64,000 nucleotides of DNA from Oscillospiraceae bacterium. GTDB lineage: Bacteria; Bacillota; Clostridia; Oscillospirales; Acutalibacteraceae. Below are positions 34,345 through 44,581 of this stretch, in pieces; position 1 is the stretch's first letter; each line of letters starts with the position of its first letter. The stretch covers positions 1 through 64,000 of the forward strand of contig JAQXNV010000043.1 of NCBI GenBank assembly GCA_029098185.1, in the 5' to 3' direction. Under the pieces are notes generated by a model, which made no database searches, was not told the DNA's origin, and saw only the letters and a list, made by a program, of their open reading frames with translations. The position numbers and the translations under genes were made by a program.

Positions 34345-35943
34345 ATGTCTGCAAAATATATCTTTGTGACAGGCGGTGTTGTTTCCGGATTGGGCAAGGG
34401 AATCACAGCCGCATCATTGGGCCGGTTGCTCAAGGCGAGAGGCCTGAAGGTAACCATGCAAAAATTCGATCCCTATCTGAACGTGGACCCGGGGACCATG
34501 AACCCGATCCAGCACGGTGAGGTATTCGTCACCGAGGACGGCGCCGAAACAGACCTGGATCTGGGGCATTACGAGCGTTTCATTGACGAAAATCTGTCCC
34601 AGAACAGCAACGTCACATCGGGCCGCATCTACTGGAACGTGCTGCAAAACGAGCGCAATGGCCTGTATAACGGCAGCACGGTCCAGGTGATCCCGCACAT
34701 TACTAATGAGATCAAAAAGCACATCGCCCAGGACAACGTGGATGTTTCCATCGTGGAGATCGGCGGCACCGTCGGCGACATCGAGAGCCAGCCGTTTTTG
34801 GAGGCAATCCGCCAGTTTGCCGCCGAGGTGGGCAGAGCCAACTGCCTGTTCCTCCATGTGACGCTGGTGCCATATCTGTCCGCTTCTGGCGAACATAAGA
34901 CCAAGCCCACCCAGCACAGCGTAAAAGAGCTGCTGTCCATCGGCATCCAGCCCGATGTCATCGTGCTGCGGGCAGAGCAGGCCATCACCGAGGACGACAA
35001 AAAGAAGATCGCCCTGTTCTGCAACGTGCCGGAGAGCCATGTGATCCAGAATCTCGATCTGCCGTCCCTTTACGCTGTACCGCTGGCACTGCGGGATGAG
35101 CGGCTGGACGACATCGTCTGCAAGCACTTTGGCCTGGATACCGTCGGCCCGGATCTCACCGAGTGGAGCGCCATGGTCAAAACAGCCATGACCGTCCAGG
35201 AGACCGTCACCATCGCCATGGTGGGCAAATATGTGGATCTGCGGGATTCCTACATCAGTGTGGTAGAGGCATTGACCCACGGCGGCATCGCCAATAAGGT
35301 CAAGGTCAACATCGACTGGATCGACTCCGAGGACATCACCAAAGATAACGTTGGAGACATCCTGGGGAAAGTGGACGCTGTTCTCGTTCCCGGCGGCTTT
35401 GGCCAGCGGGGCGTTGAGGGCAAGATCGAGGCCATCCGGTACTGCCGGGAGAACAAGGTGCCGTTCTTTGGCATCTGCCTGGGAATGCAGCTTGCCGTTG
35501 TAGAGTACAGCCGCAACGTGCTGGGCCTCACCGACGCCAACTCTGCCGAGCTGGATCCCCAGAGCACCAATCACGTTATCGACATCATGCCGGAGCAGAA
35601 GGAGGTCGTCCAGTTGGGCGGCACCATGCGCCTTGGCCGGTATCCCTGCAAGGTGATGCCGGGCACGCTGGCAGAAAAGATCTACGGCGAGCCGCTGGTC
35701 TATGAGCGTCACCGCCATCGTTTCGAAGTCAACAACGACTATCGGGAAGCGCTGGAAAAGGCCGGCCTGGTATTCTCCGGCTGCTCTCCGGACAACCACA
35801 TCGTGGAAATGATGGAGCTGCCGGATCACCCGTGGTTCCTGGCTGTTCAGTCTCATCCGGAATTTAAGTCCCGGCCCAATCGGCCTCACCCCATGTTCCA
35901 GAGCTTTGTCAAAGCGGCTCTGGACCGGAAAAACAGCAAATAA
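34345..35943 (+). CDS. pyrG: CTP synthase
   Basis: A 532-residue enzyme that aminates UTP to CTP with glutamine and ATP. The synthetase half has the P-loop [29 protein letters not shown] and [11 protein letters not shown]. The glutaminase half has PGGFGQRG, nucleophile Cys378 in GICLGMQ, and a late His-Pro-Glu (SHPEFKSRP). Length is standard. AGGAGGAACGT precedes the ATG. Monocistronic, with strong promoter and terminator. Confidence 0.97.
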   Translation: MSAKYIFVTGGVVSGLGKGITAASLGRLLKARGLKVTMQKFDPYLNVDPGTMNPIQHGEVFVTEDGAETDLDLGHYERFIDENLSQNSNVTSGRIYWNVLQNERNGLYNGSTVQVIPHITNEIKKHIAQDNVDVSIVEIGGTVGDIESQPFLEAIRQFAAEVGRANCLFLHVTLVPYLSASGEHKTKPTQHSVKELLSIGIQPDVIVLRAEQAITEDDKKKIALFCNVPESHVIQNLDLPSLYAVPLALRDERLDDIVCKHFGLDTVGPDLTEWSAMVKTAMTVQETVTIAMVGKYVDLRDSYISVVEALTHGGIANKVKVNIDWIDSEDITKDNVGDILGKVDAVLVPGGFGQRGVEGKIEAIRYCRENKVPFFGICLGMQLAVVEYSRNVLGLTDANSAELDPQSTNHVIDIMPEQKEVVQLGGTMRLGRYPCKVMPGTLAEKIYGEPLVYERHRHRFEVNNDYREALEKAGLVFSGCSPDNHIVEMMELPDHPWFLAVQSHPEFKSRPNRPHPMFQSFVKAALDRKNSK

Positions 35944-35953
35944 CGACAAAACA

Positions 35954-35980
35954 AAAGCCGGGTGTTCTCCCGGCTTTTTT
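35954..35980 (+). terminator. Terminator after pyrG
   Basis: AGCCGGG/CCCGGCT stem with a six-base loop and T6. Confidence 0.85.
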
Positions 35981-36000
35981 CAAAGAAAGGAAGTCTTTTT

Positions 36001-36432
36001 ATGGAATCAAGAGCGGACAAAGCAATGGAAAAATACCGCAGCGGTTATAATTGCGCCCAGGCTATCGCCTGCACCTACTGTGACCTGGTGGGGCTGGACG
36101 AAGAAACTGCCTTCCGTTTAGCCGAAGGCTTTGGCTTTGGCATGGGCAACGCAGACGGTACCTGCGGTGCGCTGTCGGCGGCCTGTATGCTGGTGGGCAT
36201 GAAGAGCAGTACGGCCAATCTGGAAAAGCCCAACAGCAAAAAGGAGACCTACAAGCTGTGCAGCGCCATGATGGGTCCCTTTGCTGAGCAGAACGGCTCG
36301 GTGCTGTGCAAGGATCTAAAGGGCCTGGAAAACGGCAAGATCCCCGGAACGGTCCTGCGCACCTGCCCGGACTGCGTGCGGGATGCGGCGCTCCTTTTGG
36401 AGGATGTGCTGGAAAAGTTAGAAGAAAAATAA
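36001..36432 (+). CDS. C_GCAxxG_C_C family redox protein
   Basis: A 143-residue cytoplasmic protein of the family named for its Cys pattern: CAQAIACTYC near the N-terminus, GTCGALSAACML in the middle, and later single cysteines (CSAMM, LCKDL, RTCPDCV). Members are thought to bind iron-sulfur or other redox cofactors and often occur next to oxidoreductases, but biochemical function is unproved. GGAAG precedes ATG 36001. It follows the pyrG terminator directly, so it needs either read-through or a promoter not recognised here. Terminator at 36453-36487. Confidence 0.9.
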   Translation: MESRADKAMEKYRSGYNCAQAIACTYCDLVGLDEETAFRLAEGFGFGMGNADGTCGALSAACMLVGMKSSTANLEKPNSKKETYKLCSAMMGPFAEQNGSVLCKDLKGLENGKIPGTVLRTCPDCVRDAALLLEDVLEKLEEK

Positions 36433-36452
36433 CTGCGGGAAAAGCGCAAAAC

Positions 36453-36487
36453 AAAAAGACGATGGAGATGGTTCCATCGTCTTTTTG
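36453..36487. terminator. Bidirectional terminator
   Basis: Fully paired AAAAAGACGATGGA/TCCATCGTCTTTTT around a short loop, between the C_GCAxxG gene and the small minus-strand gene. Confidence 0.9.
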
Positions 36488-36499
36488 TTTGGGGAAGTT

Positions 36500-36694
36500 T
36501 TAGAAAGACTGGTTTTGCAGCGAAAGCTCTTGTTCGGAGCTGCTGCCAGTTATGGGGAAGCGCTCCCATGATCGGGCTGATTCGGCGGAAACAGTCCCGT
36601 GGGATCGTGCAAAGATCAAAAAGCAGGGAATACTTGTCACAACGATTAGGAGTATTGCCAATAAGTTCCAGCGGAAAGATGATGATTTCTTCAC
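36500..36694 (-). CDS. Small single-span membrane or secreted peptide
   Basis: A 64-residue protein starting at GTG 36694, seven bases after AGAGGGG. It begins with Lys-Lys-Ser-Ser-Ser-Phe-Arg, then a hydrophobic helix WNLLAILLIVVTSIPCFLIF, followed by a polar Ser/Glu-rich tail (about 38 residues) ending QNQSF. The layout suggests a signal anchor with an external tail, or an uncleaved export signal. I recognise no family. An in-frame ATG at 36730 has no binding site. It is closed by the bidirectional terminator at 36453-36487, which supports a real transcript. Confidence 0.6.
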   Translation of the reverse strand: MKKSSSFRWNLLAILLIVVTSIPCFLIFARSHGTVSAESARSWERFPITGSSSEQELSLQNQSF

Positions 36695-36830
36695 GACAGA
36701 TCCCCTCTTTCTCTTTGCTGCTTTTAGCATAACAGCGCAATCTGACGGTTGTGTGACGGTTGCCTGACATCTCTGTCATCGCTTGGGAAAAAGCATCTGA
36801 CTGTTTCTGCACCATTTCTTTGGCCAAACA

Positions 36831-36872
36831 AAAACAGCCTGACCGAAAGAAGATCGGGTCAGACTGTTTTTT
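36831..36872 (-). terminator. Terminator after rex
   Basis: Stem CAGTCTGACC with GGTCAGGCTG (one mismatch) around a loop, then TTTTTG on the minus strand; closes the acn-icd-rex unit. Confidence 0.75.
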
Positions 36873-36882
36873 ATGCGAAAGC

Positions 36883-37533
36883 TCAGGATTCCGCAGTGTC
36901 GTGGTCACTCATCAGATAGCTGAGGGTCATGAGGCTGTCGTTAAGGTGGACGGCCTCCACGGTGACATCGGGATATTTTCTTGAAATGTTAAAGTGGCTG
37001 AAATTCCAGAAGAAGCGGATGCCGCTGTCATACACCTGTTCTACCAGCAGTCCGGCAGGCTCTTTTGGCGTACACAGCACGGCCATCTCCGGTTTTTCCC
37101 GCTGGCAGAAGTCCACCAGCCCCGCCACATCCAGCACTTTTACGTCGTCGAAAACGGTGGTGCCGATGATGTCCGGGTTATTGTCGAAAATGCCCACGAG
37201 ATGGAAGCCCTTCGTCTCAAATTCCAGATAGGCGGCAACGGCCTGCCCCAGATTACCGGCGCCCAGTACGATGGCCTTTTTGCTGTTGTTCAGGCCGAGG
37301 ATCTGAGCGATCTCATCCCGGAGCTGGTCCACAATATAGCCGTATCCCTGCTGACCGAATCCGCCAAAGCAGTTCAGGTCCTGCCGGATCTGCGAAGCGG
37401 TGAGACCCATCTTCAGCGACAGGTCCTTAGAGGAGATCCGGGTGATATTGCTCTGCATCAGCTCTGTCAGATAGCGGTAATAGCGTGGCAGTCTGCGAAT
37501 GACAGACATGGAAATATTGCCTCGTTTCGCCAT
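36883..37533 (-). CDS. rex: Redox-sensing transcriptional repressor Rex
   Basis: A 216-residue regulator that binds DNA when the NADH/NAD+ ratio is low and releases it when NADH is high, controlling fermentation and energy genes. The winged helix covers VIRRLPRYYRYLTEL and SSKDLSLKMGLTASQIRQDLN; the Rossmann fold has GAGNLGQAVAAYL; FDNNPDIIG follows. GGAGATG lies upstream of ATG 37533. The gap to icd is only 35 bases with no terminator, so rex is probably the last gene of an acn-icd-rex operon. Candidate target in this window: 467-484. Confidence 0.95.
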   Translation of the reverse strand: MAKRGNISMSVIRRLPRYYRYLTELMQSNITRISSKDLSLKMGLTASQIRQDLNCFGGFGQQGYGYIVDQLRDEIAQILGLNNSKKAIVLGAGNLGQAVAAYLEFETKGFHLVGIFDNNPDIIGTTVFDDVKVLDVAGLVDFCQREKPEMAVLCTPKEPAGLLVEQVYDSGIRFFWNFSHFNISRKYPDVTVEAVHLNDSLMTLSYLMSDHDTAES

Positions 37534-37568
37534 ATAGATATCATCTCCAAACGCGGTTAAATGGTACT

Positions 37569-38780
37569 TTACAGGATCGCTTCCAGCCGCTCCTTAATGG
37601 CCAGCAGGAACGCTTCTGTATCGACGACCTGCTTGTTCTCCAAGGTGGAGAGCGCTGCCAGGTCGCCGGTCATGATGCCATCCTCAATGGTCTGGATGGT
37701 GGCTTTCTCCAGCTTGTTGGCAAAGTCCACCAGATCCGGAGTGTCATCCAGTTCGCCTCTCTTACGCAGTGCGCCGGTCCAGGCAAACAGCGTGGCCACC
37801 GAGTTGGTGGAGGTCTTTTCGCCCTTGAGATACCGGTAGTAGTGACGCTGTACTGTGCCGTGGGCCGCCTCGTACTCATAGATGCCTTCTGGAGACACCA
37901 GAACAGAGGTCATCATGGCCAGGCTGCCAAAGGCAGTTGCTACCATGTCGGACATGACATCGCCGTCGTAGTTTTTGCAGGCCCAGATGTAGCCGCCTTC
38001 GGAGCGGACTACTCTGGCTACGGCGTCGTCGATGAGGGTGTAGAAATACTCGATGCCGGCGGCTTCGAACTTATCCTTGTACTCTGAGGCATAGATCTCT
38101 GCAAAGATGTCCTTGAAGCGGTGGTCGTATTTTTTGGAGATGGTGTCCTTTGTGGCGAACCACAGATCTTGCTTGGTATCCAAAGCAAAGTTGAAGCAGG
38201 CACGGGCAAAGGAACCGATGCTCTTGTCGATGTTGTGGAGGCCCTGGATGATGCCTGGGGTGTCAAAGTTGTGGATCAACTCTCTTGTCTCGTTGCCGTC
38301 CTTGTCGGTGACGACCAGCTCGGCTTTGGAATTTTCGTCCACCAGCATCTCCACGTTTTTATACACATCGCCGTAAGCGTGACGGGCAATGGTGATGGGC
38401 TTTTTCCAGCTTGGGATAAAGGGGGTGATGCCCTTGACCAGGATCGGAGAACGGAACACGGTGCCGTCCAAGATCGCGCGGATGGTGCCGTTAGGGGACT
38501 TCCACATCTGGCTCAGGTTGTATTCTTTTACCCGGTCAGCATTTGGCGTGATGGTAGCGCACTTGACGGCCACGCCATATTTTTTGGTGGCGTTAGCGGC
38601 ATCGACAGTGATCTGATCCTTTGTCTCCTCACGCTTTTTCAGGCCCAGGTCATAATATTCGGTATTCAGCTCCACATAGGGGGTCAGCAGATTGTCCTTG
38701 ATCATCTTCCAGATGATGCGGGTCATTTCGTCGCCGTCCATCTCCACCAATGGAGTTTTCATTTTAATTTTGTCAGCCAT
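37569..38780 (-). CDS. icd: NADP-dependent isocitrate dehydrogenase (eukaryote-like homodimeric type)
   Basis: A 403-residue enzyme that oxidatively decarboxylates isocitrate to 2-oxoglutarate. Motifs: [45 protein letters not shown] with the substrate-binding Ser and Arg, [28 protein letters not shown] and [16 protein letters not shown]. It belongs to the type II (mitochondrial-like) branch rather than the E. coli type. GGGAGG lies eight bases before ATG 38780. It follows acn by 21 bases. Together they make 2-oxoglutarate for glutamate synthesis in an organism with an incomplete citric acid cycle (inference). Confidence 0.95.
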   Translation of the reverse strand: MADKIKMKTPLVEMDGDEMTRIIWKMIKDNLLTPYVELNTEYYDLGLKKREETKDQITVDAANATKKYGVAVKCATITPNADRVKEYNLSQMWKSPNGTIRAILDGTVFRSPILVKGITPFIPSWKKPITIARHAYGDVYKNVEMLVDENSKAELVVTDKDGNETRELIHNFDTPGIIQGLHNIDKSIGSFARACFNFALDTKQDLWFATKDTISKKYDHRFKDIFAEIYASEYKDKFEAAGIEYFYTLIDDAVARVVRSEGGYIWACKNYDGDVMSDMVATAFGSLAMMTSVLVSPEGIYEYEAAHGTVQRHYYRYLKGEKTSTNSVATLFAWTGALRKRGELDDTPDLVDFANKLEKATIQTIEDGIMTGDLAALSTLENKQVVDTEAFLLAIKERLEAIL

Positions 38781-38801
38781 GGTCAAATCCTCCCAGCAAG
38801 A

Positions 38802-40733
38802 TCAGTTATGTTCACGGGTGTAGTTCAGCAGGCCGCCTGCCAGCACCAGACCTCTCTGACGATCGGTGAGGACCGGCTCCAGCTCCATCTCGGTGCCCTT
38901 GGTCAGGTTCTTCAAAACGACCTTGCCATTGTTTTCGATGGCCTCACGGATGTTTGGCAGCTCCAGCTCGTCCATCTGGTCGATGGTGTCGTAATCCGCC
39001 TCGTTTTTAAAGACGAAGGGCAAAATACCGGCGTTGGCCAGGTTTGCGCAGTGGATGCGGGCAAAGGACTTGGCGATGACGGCCTTGATGCCCAGATACA
39101 GCGGAACGAGAGCGGCGTGCTCACGGGAAGAGCCCTGGCCGTAGTTTGCGCCGCCGACGATGATGCCCTTGCCTTCCTTGCGGCAGCGCTCCGGGAACGC
39201 TTCGTCACAGACGGCAAAGCAGAAGTTGGACAGGTACGGGATGTTGGAACGATAGGGCAGGATCTTGGCGCCGGCTGGCATGATGTGGTCGGTGGTGATG
39301 TTGTCGCCCACCTTCAGGAGGCATTTTGCCGTGATGTCGTTCTCCAGGGCGTCGCTCTGAGGGAACTCCTTGATGTTGGGACCACGGAGGATCTCTACGG
39401 AATCCATTTCGGATTCCGGTGCCGGCGGGATGATCATGTTGTCGTTGATGAGGAAGGTCTCCGGCAGCGGGATGTCCACTGCGTCGCCCAGCTCCTGCGG
39501 GTTGGTGAATACGCCGGTGAGGGCGGAGACAGCGGCAGTCTCTGGGCTGACCAGATAGACCTGGCCATTCTTGGTGCCGGAGCGGCCTTCAAAGTTCCGG
39601 TTGAAGGTGCGCAGGGAGATGCCGTTGGAGTTGGGGGACTGACCCATGCCGATGCAGGGACCGCAGGCAGACTCCAGGATTCTGGCGCCGGCGGCGATGA
39701 GGTCTGCCAGAGCGCCGTTCTTTGCCAGCATATTGAATACCTGCTTGGAGCCGGGGGCAATGGACAGGGAAACGTCCGGATGGCAGGTCTTGCCCTTGAG
39801 GATGGCGGCGACCCGCATCAGGTCGAGGTAAGAGGAGTTGGTGCAGGAGCCGATGCAGACCTGGTCGATCTTCTTCTTGCCGATCTCGTCGATGGTCTTG
39901 ACGTTATCTGGCATATGGGGGCAGGCTGCCATGGGCTTTAAGGCGGACAGGTCGATGTCGATGACTTCATCGTAAACGGCGTCGTCGTCGGCCTTCAGCT
40001 CAACCCAATCCTCCTCACGGCACTGGGCCTTGAGGAAGGACTTTGTCACTTCGTCAGAGGGGAAGATGGAGGTGGTGGCGCCCAGCTCCGCGCCCATGTT
40101 GGTGATGGTGGCGCGCTCCGGCACGGTGAGGGTCTTGACGCCCTCGCCGCCGTACTCGATGATCTTGCCCACGCCGCCCTTAACGGTCATGATGCGCAGC
40201 ACTTCCAGGATGACGTCTTTTGCGGAGACCCATGGCTGGAGCTTGCCGGTCAGATTGATGCGGACCATCTTTGGCATGGTGATGTAGTATGGGCCGCCGC
40301 CCATGGCCACAGCCACATCGAGGCCGCCGGCGCCCATGGCCAGCATACCGATACCGCCGCCGGTGGGGGTATGGCTGTCAGAGCCGATCAACGTTTTGCC
40401 GGGGATGCCGAACCGCTCCAGGTGGACCTGGTGGCAGATGCCGTTGCCGGGACGGGAGAAGTAGATGCCGTGTTTTTTGGCGATGGACTGGATGAACCGA
40501 TGGTCGTCAGCGTTTTCGAAACCGGTCTGCAGCGTATTGTGGTCGATGTATGCCACAGAACGCTCTGTTTTGACGCGGGGGACACCCATTGCCTCAAATT
40601 CCAGATACGCCATGGTACCGGTGGCGTCCTGGGTCAAGGTCTGGTCGATCCGCAGGCCGATGTCACTGCCAACGGTCATCTCACCGCTCAGGAGATGCGC
40701 TTTGATAATTTTTTGTGCAATCGTGAAACCCAT
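38802..40733 (-). CDS. acn: Aconitate hydratase
   Basis: A 643-residue [4Fe-4S] enzyme isomerising citrate to isocitrate. It is of the shorter aconitase A/mitochondrial-like type. Visible motifs are GSDSHTPTGGGIGMLAMGAGG, cluster cysteines in IGSCTNSSYLDL and SACGPCIGMGQ, and the substrate-binding GSSREHAALVPLYLG. AGGAGC precedes the ATG. First gene of acn-icd-rex, with a strong promoter at 40830-40858. No citrate synthase gene is in the window. Confidence 0.95.
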   Translation of the reverse strand: MGFTIAQKIIKAHLLSGEMTVGSDIGLRIDQTLTQDATGTMAYLEFEAMGVPRVKTERSVAYIDHNTLQTGFENADDHRFIQSIAKKHGIYFSRPGNGICHQVHLERFGIPGKTLIGSDSHTPTGGGIGMLAMGAGGLDVAVAMGGGPYYITMPKMVRINLTGKLQPWVSAKDVILEVLRIMTVKGGVGKIIEYGGEGVKTLTVPERATITNMGAELGATTSIFPSDEVTKSFLKAQCREEDWVELKADDDAVYDEVIDIDLSALKPMAACPHMPDNVKTIDEIGKKKIDQVCIGSCTNSSYLDLMRVAAILKGKTCHPDVSLSIAPGSKQVFNMLAKNGALADLIAAGARILESACGPCIGMGQSPNSNGISLRTFNRNFEGRSGTKNGQVYLVSPETAAVSALTGVFTNPQELGDAVDIPLPETFLINDNMIIPPAPESEMDSVEILRGPNIKEFPQSDALENDITAKCLLKVGDNITTDHIMPAGAKILPYRSNIPYLSNFCFAVCDEAFPERCRKEGKGIIVGGANYGQGSSREHAALVPLYLGIKAVIAKSFARIHCANLANAGILPFVFKNEADYDTIDQMDELELPNIREAIENNGKVVLKNLTKGTEMELEPVLTDRQRGLVLAGGLLNYTREHN

Positions 40734-40829
40734 ATTGTTGCTCCTCTCAGATTCAGTATTCTGCCGCGCGTTCCCGGCGGCTTTTTGGGGAACCGGCAGG
40801 AAGGCGCAAAATTACACTATACAAGTAAT

Positions 40830-40858
40830 ATTATCTATGATTCTAGTGGATTTGTCAA
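40830..40858 (-). promoter_or_regulatory. Promoter for acn-icd-rex
   Basis: Minus strand -35 TTGACA (40853-40858), 17-bp spacer, -10 GATAAT (40830-40835). The remaining part of the 364-base gap 40734-41097 holds the divergent tepA leader and a possible -10 TACAAT (40968-40973) with no convincing -35. Confidence 0.75.
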
Positions 40859-41097
40859 TGATTCCGCCAAGTTTTTTGCGTTTCTTACGGCAATATCACG
40901 AAGGAAACCGTTTCCTTTTGCGCCGGAGCTTTTTCGGAAAAAACGTGCATTTTCGGGCGGGATATGGTACAATGCTATTTGTGGTAGTTTCTGCTTTTTC
41001 CCTTTTCCGCAAAAAATGAGCTTCCGATGGGCATAATCGCCTGTCTTTTGGCGCATCCTAACGGTCAGACTATTGCTGACAGCGGGAGGGAGCACAA

Positions 41098-41841
41098 TTG
41101 GAGCAGAAAAAACCAGTGGCGGAGGGAGCCGCCCTTCTGGAAAAAGACGACAATACAAAAAGCGACGACCAGCAGGACCGGGACCGCATTACGGAATCGG
41201 GGGCTGTCGTCACCCGTAACGGCGGGCATACCATTCACACCCTGACCATTATCGGGCAGATCGAGGGACACACGGTATTGCCCAGTCAGAACAAGACGAC
41301 GAAATATGAGCACGTCATCCCGACGCTTGTTTCCATTGAGGAGGACCCGGAGATAGACGGCCTGCTGATGATTCTCAACACCGTCGGCGGCGACGTGGAG
41401 GCCGGCCTTGCCATCGCCGAGCTTGTGGCCGGCATGAAAAAGCCCACCGTATCCCTGGTACTGGGCGGCGGCCATTCTATCGGCGTGCCGTTGGCCGTGG
41501 CGGCAAAATATTCGTTCATCGCCAAATCGGCGTCTATGACCGTTCACCCTGTGCGGATGAACGGGCTGCTGCTGGGGGTGCCGCAGACATTCACCTATTT
41601 TCAGCGGATGCAGACCCGCATCACCCAGTTCGTCACGGAGAATTCCCACATCACACCGGAGCGGTTCCACACCCTGGCCATGAACACCGAAGAGCTGGTC
41701 ATGGACATCGGCACAGTGCTGGACGGGCAGAAGGCGGTGGACGAGGGCCTCATTGATGCGGTGGGCAGTCTCTCAGACGCCATCGAAAAGCTCAATGCCC
41801 TCATTGCAGAGCAAAGGCACCCCGACAAAGATCGGGACTGA
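41098..41841 (+). CDS. tepA: ClpP-class protease TepA-like
   Basis: A 247-residue protein of the ClpP/crotonase-fold protease class, most similar in layout to Bacillus TepA (YmfB). Bacillus TepA has been linked to presecretory protein export and germination. Motifs: [19 protein letters not shown] and [14 protein letters not shown], the latter with the presumed nucleophilic Ser. TTG 41098 is preceded by GGGAGGGAG. As in Bacillus, tepA lies directly before spoIIIE. The N-terminal 40 residues are charged and probably disordered. Confidence 0.88.
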   Translation: MEQKKPVAEGAALLEKDDNTKSDDQQDRDRITESGAVVTRNGGHTIHTLTIIGQIEGHTVLPSQNKTTKYEHVIPTLVSIEEDPEIDGLLMILNTVGGDVEAGLAIAELVAGMKKPTVSLVLGGGHSIGVPLAVAAKYSFIAKSASMTVHPVRMNGLLLGVPQTFTYFQRMQTRITQFVTENSHITPERFHTLAMNTEELVMDIGTVLDGQKAVDEGLIDAVGSLSDAIEKLNALIAEQRHPDKDRD

Positions 41842-41950
41842 CAGCAGGCGGCGTGTCCGCCGCATACATACGCCCTTTTCGCTGACATCAAACCGCAAGA
41901 GAAAGAGACAAAAATAGATGAATCTGCAAGGTATAGAAAGGTGATACATA

Positions 41951-44569
41951 TTGGCAGGAAAACATACAAAAAAAGCAGCTCAGCAAAAATCAGCGCCAAA
42001 GTCGGCCCCAAAAAGCCGGAAGCCCGCCCGGGCGTCCACCACCCGGCCGCGGGATGTGGAATCTTTGCGCCGCCGCAATCAGATCACAGCCATCATCCTC
42101 TTTGCCGTAGCGGTGGTGCTGTTGTTCCTCGTCTTTATCCGGGGAGAGTCGGTCTGGATGTGGGTCCATGATTTTATCCTGGGGATGTTCGGCTATCTCA
42201 GCATCGTTTTGCCCGTATTGCTGGGGTATATCGCCGTCACCATCGCCATGGGACGCTCTTCCAAGCCAAGGACCGTGGGACGCACCATTTTGATCTTTGT
42301 CACCGTGGCGCTGGCCTGTTCGGTGGCGTATATCTTCCAGCACGGCGATGTACAGCACGGCCAGAACTTCTTCCAGAACCTGGGAGATCTATACGTTCTG
42401 GGCATGGAAAATCAGAGCGCCGGCCTGTTCAGCGGACTCATCGGCATTCCCTTTGTGGCGCTGATGGGCGTGACGGGGGCAAAGATCGTGTCTATCGTGG
42501 CGCTGATCGTTTCCCTGATGCTGCTGACGGGTACATCTCTGCTCCAGCTCTTCCACATGATCACAAAGCCGACCCGAAAAGCAGCGGAGGGGCTCAGTAA
42601 TGCCAGGGAGCGCCGGGAAGAAAAACGGGCAGCCCGGCAGAGTGCGCCGCCTCCTGCGTTTGCCGGAGACGATCTGCTGGACATCCCTCTGGACGGAGAA
42701 GCAAAAGCGGCAGCTTCCCGCCGGAAGCTGGAAAACTTTAAGCGCGCCTTTGAAGAGGACGGTAAAGCTGCTCCGGAAAAGGAAGCAGAGACTCGGAGCA
42801 CCAGAAAGCGTGACCGCCGTAACGACGTTACCGAGGAGCTGGATCCCATCGATATTCCCCTGCCCACAGAGCCTGCCCGGGGGACAGCGCGGAGCGGCAT
42901 TCCTGGGCGGCAAACAGGAACAGAGCCGGAACTGGAAGATGCCGGGGCGGCGGCAGCGGCGGCCGCTTTTGTCAAGAAGATGCAGGAGAGCCAGTCTCAG
43001 GAGCTGGAGGCGGCAGCGGCGGAAGCGATCCCGATGCAGAAGGAAACGTACCGTTTTCCGCCTGTGGAGCTGCTCAAAGCCAGCCCTGTCACCAATCAAA
43101 AGGACATCACCCGGGAACTGCAGAGCAACGGTCAAAAGCTGGTAGAAGTTTTAAAGAGCTTTGGCGTGCAGACACGGATCGTGGACATCAGCCGTGGCCC
43201 GGCAGTCACCCGGTACGAATTGCAGCCGGCCGCCGGTGTGAAGATCAGCAAGATCACCAATCTGGCCGACGACATCGCCATGAATCTGGCAGCTTCCGGC
43301 GTGCGGATCGAAGCGCCGATCCCCGGTAAGGCTGCTGTCGGCGTGGAGGTGCCAAACAAGAACGTCAGCGTCGTGAAGATGCGGGAGCTCATTGAGTCTG
43401 CTGCCTTCCAAAATGCCAAGAGTAAGCTGACAGTGGCGCTGGGACGGGATATTTCCGGCAAGATCACTCTGGCCGACCTTGCCAGGATGCCCCACCTGCT
43501 CATTGCCGGCGCCACCGGTTCCGGTAAATCGGTGTGCATCAACTCGCTCATCATCAGCCTGCTGTATAAAGCGTCGCCCGACGAGGTAAAGCTGCTGATG
43601 GTAGACCCTAAAGTGGTGGAGCTGGGCATTTATAACGGCATTCCCCATCTGCTGGTGCCGGTAGTCACCGATCCCCGAAAGGCCGCCGGCGCCCTGGGCT
43701 GGGCCGTGACGGAGATGCTCAACCGCTACAAGACCTTTGCGGACAACAACGTCCGGGATCTTTCGGGCTACAACGAGATGGTGGGCGACGGCATGGTGCG
43801 GCAGGATGGTGTCAAGCTGGAGCCCATGCCCCAGATCGTCATCATCATCGACGAGCTGGCCGATCTGATGATGGCCGCCCCCAACGAGGTGGAGGATTCC
43901 ATCTGCCGATTGGCCCAGATGGCCCGTGCTGCCGGAATGCACCTGGTCATTGCCACCCAGCGGCCGTCAGTCGATGTCATCACTGGCGTCATCAAGGCCA
44001 ATATTCCCAGCCGTATCGCCTTTGCCGTGTCGTCCCAGATCGACTCCCGCACGATCCTGGACGGTTCCGGCGCCGAAAAGCTCCTGGGCCGCGGCGATAT
44101 GCTTTTTGCGCCGTCGGGCTCGCCGAAGCCCATGCGGGTGCAGGGCTGTTTTGTCGATGACAAAGAGGTGGAGCAGATCACCTCTTTTGTGAAGAAAAAG
44201 CATGAGACAGAATACGATAAGGCCGTCATTGAGGAGATCGAAAAGAATGCCGTGGAAAGCAAATCCGGCAAGGAAGAAGCATCCGACAGCACCGGCAGTA
44301 CCGATCCCATGATGCCGGAAGCCATCAAGTGCGTGGTGGAGGCGGGACAAGCCTCTACATCGCTGCTCCAGCGGCGGCTGCGGCTGGGCTATGCCCGTGC
44401 CGGTCGGCTCATCGATGAGATGGAGCAGATGGGCATCGTCGGCCCCCATGAAGGCTCTAAGCCGCGGCAAGTGCTGATGACGTACCAGCAATACCTGGAG
44501 ATGCAGATGCAGCAAAACGGCGAAGGCAGCAGTCCGTCAACGGCTTCTGTCAACGAGCCGCTGGAATAA
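41951..44569 (+). CDS. spoIIIE: FtsK/SpoIIIE-family DNA translocase
   Basis: An 872-residue membrane-anchored DNA pump that clears chromosome from the closing septum and, in sporulation, packs it into the forespore. A Lys/Ala-rich N-terminal tail, four membrane helices (about residues 45-200), a long charged linker with Arg/Glu and Ala stretches (about 215-370), and the motor domain follow. Walker A is [12 protein letters not shown] near 520, Walker [14 protein letters not shown]. The C-terminal gamma winged helix ([21 protein letters not shown]) reads polar DNA motifs. TTG 41951 has AAAGGTGAT upstream. It lies 109 bases after tepA, and 12 bases before the ygiQ-type gene. Confidence 0.95.
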   Translation: MAGKHTKKAAQQKSAPKSAPKSRKPARASTTRPRDVESLRRRNQITAIILFAVAVVLLFLVFIRGESVWMWVHDFILGMFGYLSIVLPVLLGYIAVTIAMGRSSKPRTVGRTILIFVTVALACSVAYIFQHGDVQHGQNFFQNLGDLYVLGMENQSAGLFSGLIGIPFVALMGVTGAKIVSIVALIVSLMLLTGTSLLQLFHMITKPTRKAAEGLSNARERREEKRAARQSAPPPAFAGDDLLDIPLDGEAKAAASRRKLENFKRAFEEDGKAAPEKEAETRSTRKRDRRNDVTEELDPIDIPLPTEPARGTARSGIPGRQTGTEPELEDAGAAAAAAAFVKKMQESQSQELEAAAAEAIPMQKETYRFPPVELLKASPVTNQKDITRELQSNGQKLVEVLKSFGVQTRIVDISRGPAVTRYELQPAAGVKISKITNLADDIAMNLAASGVRIEAPIPGKAAVGVEVPNKNVSVVKMRELIESAAFQNAKSKLTVALGRDISGKITLADLARMPHLLIAGATGSGKSVCINSLIISLLYKASPDEVKLLMVDPKVVELGIYNGIPHLLVPVVTDPRKAAGALGWAVTEMLNRYKTFADNNVRDLSGYNEMVGDGMVRQDGVKLEPMPQIVIIIDELADLMMAAPNEVEDSICRLAQMARAAGMHLVIATQRPSVDVITGVIKANIPSRIAFAVSSQIDSRTILDGSGAEKLLGRGDMLFAPSGSPKPMRVQGCFVDDKEVEQITSFVKKKHETEYDKAVIEEIEKNAVESKSGKEEASDSTGSTDPMMPEAIKCVVEAGQASTSLLQRRLRLGYARAGRLIDEMEQMGIVGPHEGSKPRQVLMTYQQYLEMQMQQNGEGSSPSTASVNEPLE

Positions 44570-44581
44570 AGGAGGAGGAAA

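Noticed and set aside
34414..35949. 511-codon minus-strand frame opposite pyrG
   Set aside because: Antisense shadow of CTP synthase with no family features.
36249..36908. 219-codon minus-strand frame across the C_GCAxxG gene and two terminators
   Set aside because: It crosses two intrinsic terminators and a convergent gene; only the 64-residue frame in the adjacent phase has a binding site and sensible features.
38121..39941. 606-codon plus-strand frame opposite icd and acn
   Set aside because: Spans two genes and their junction on the opposite strand; composition is that of a shadow.
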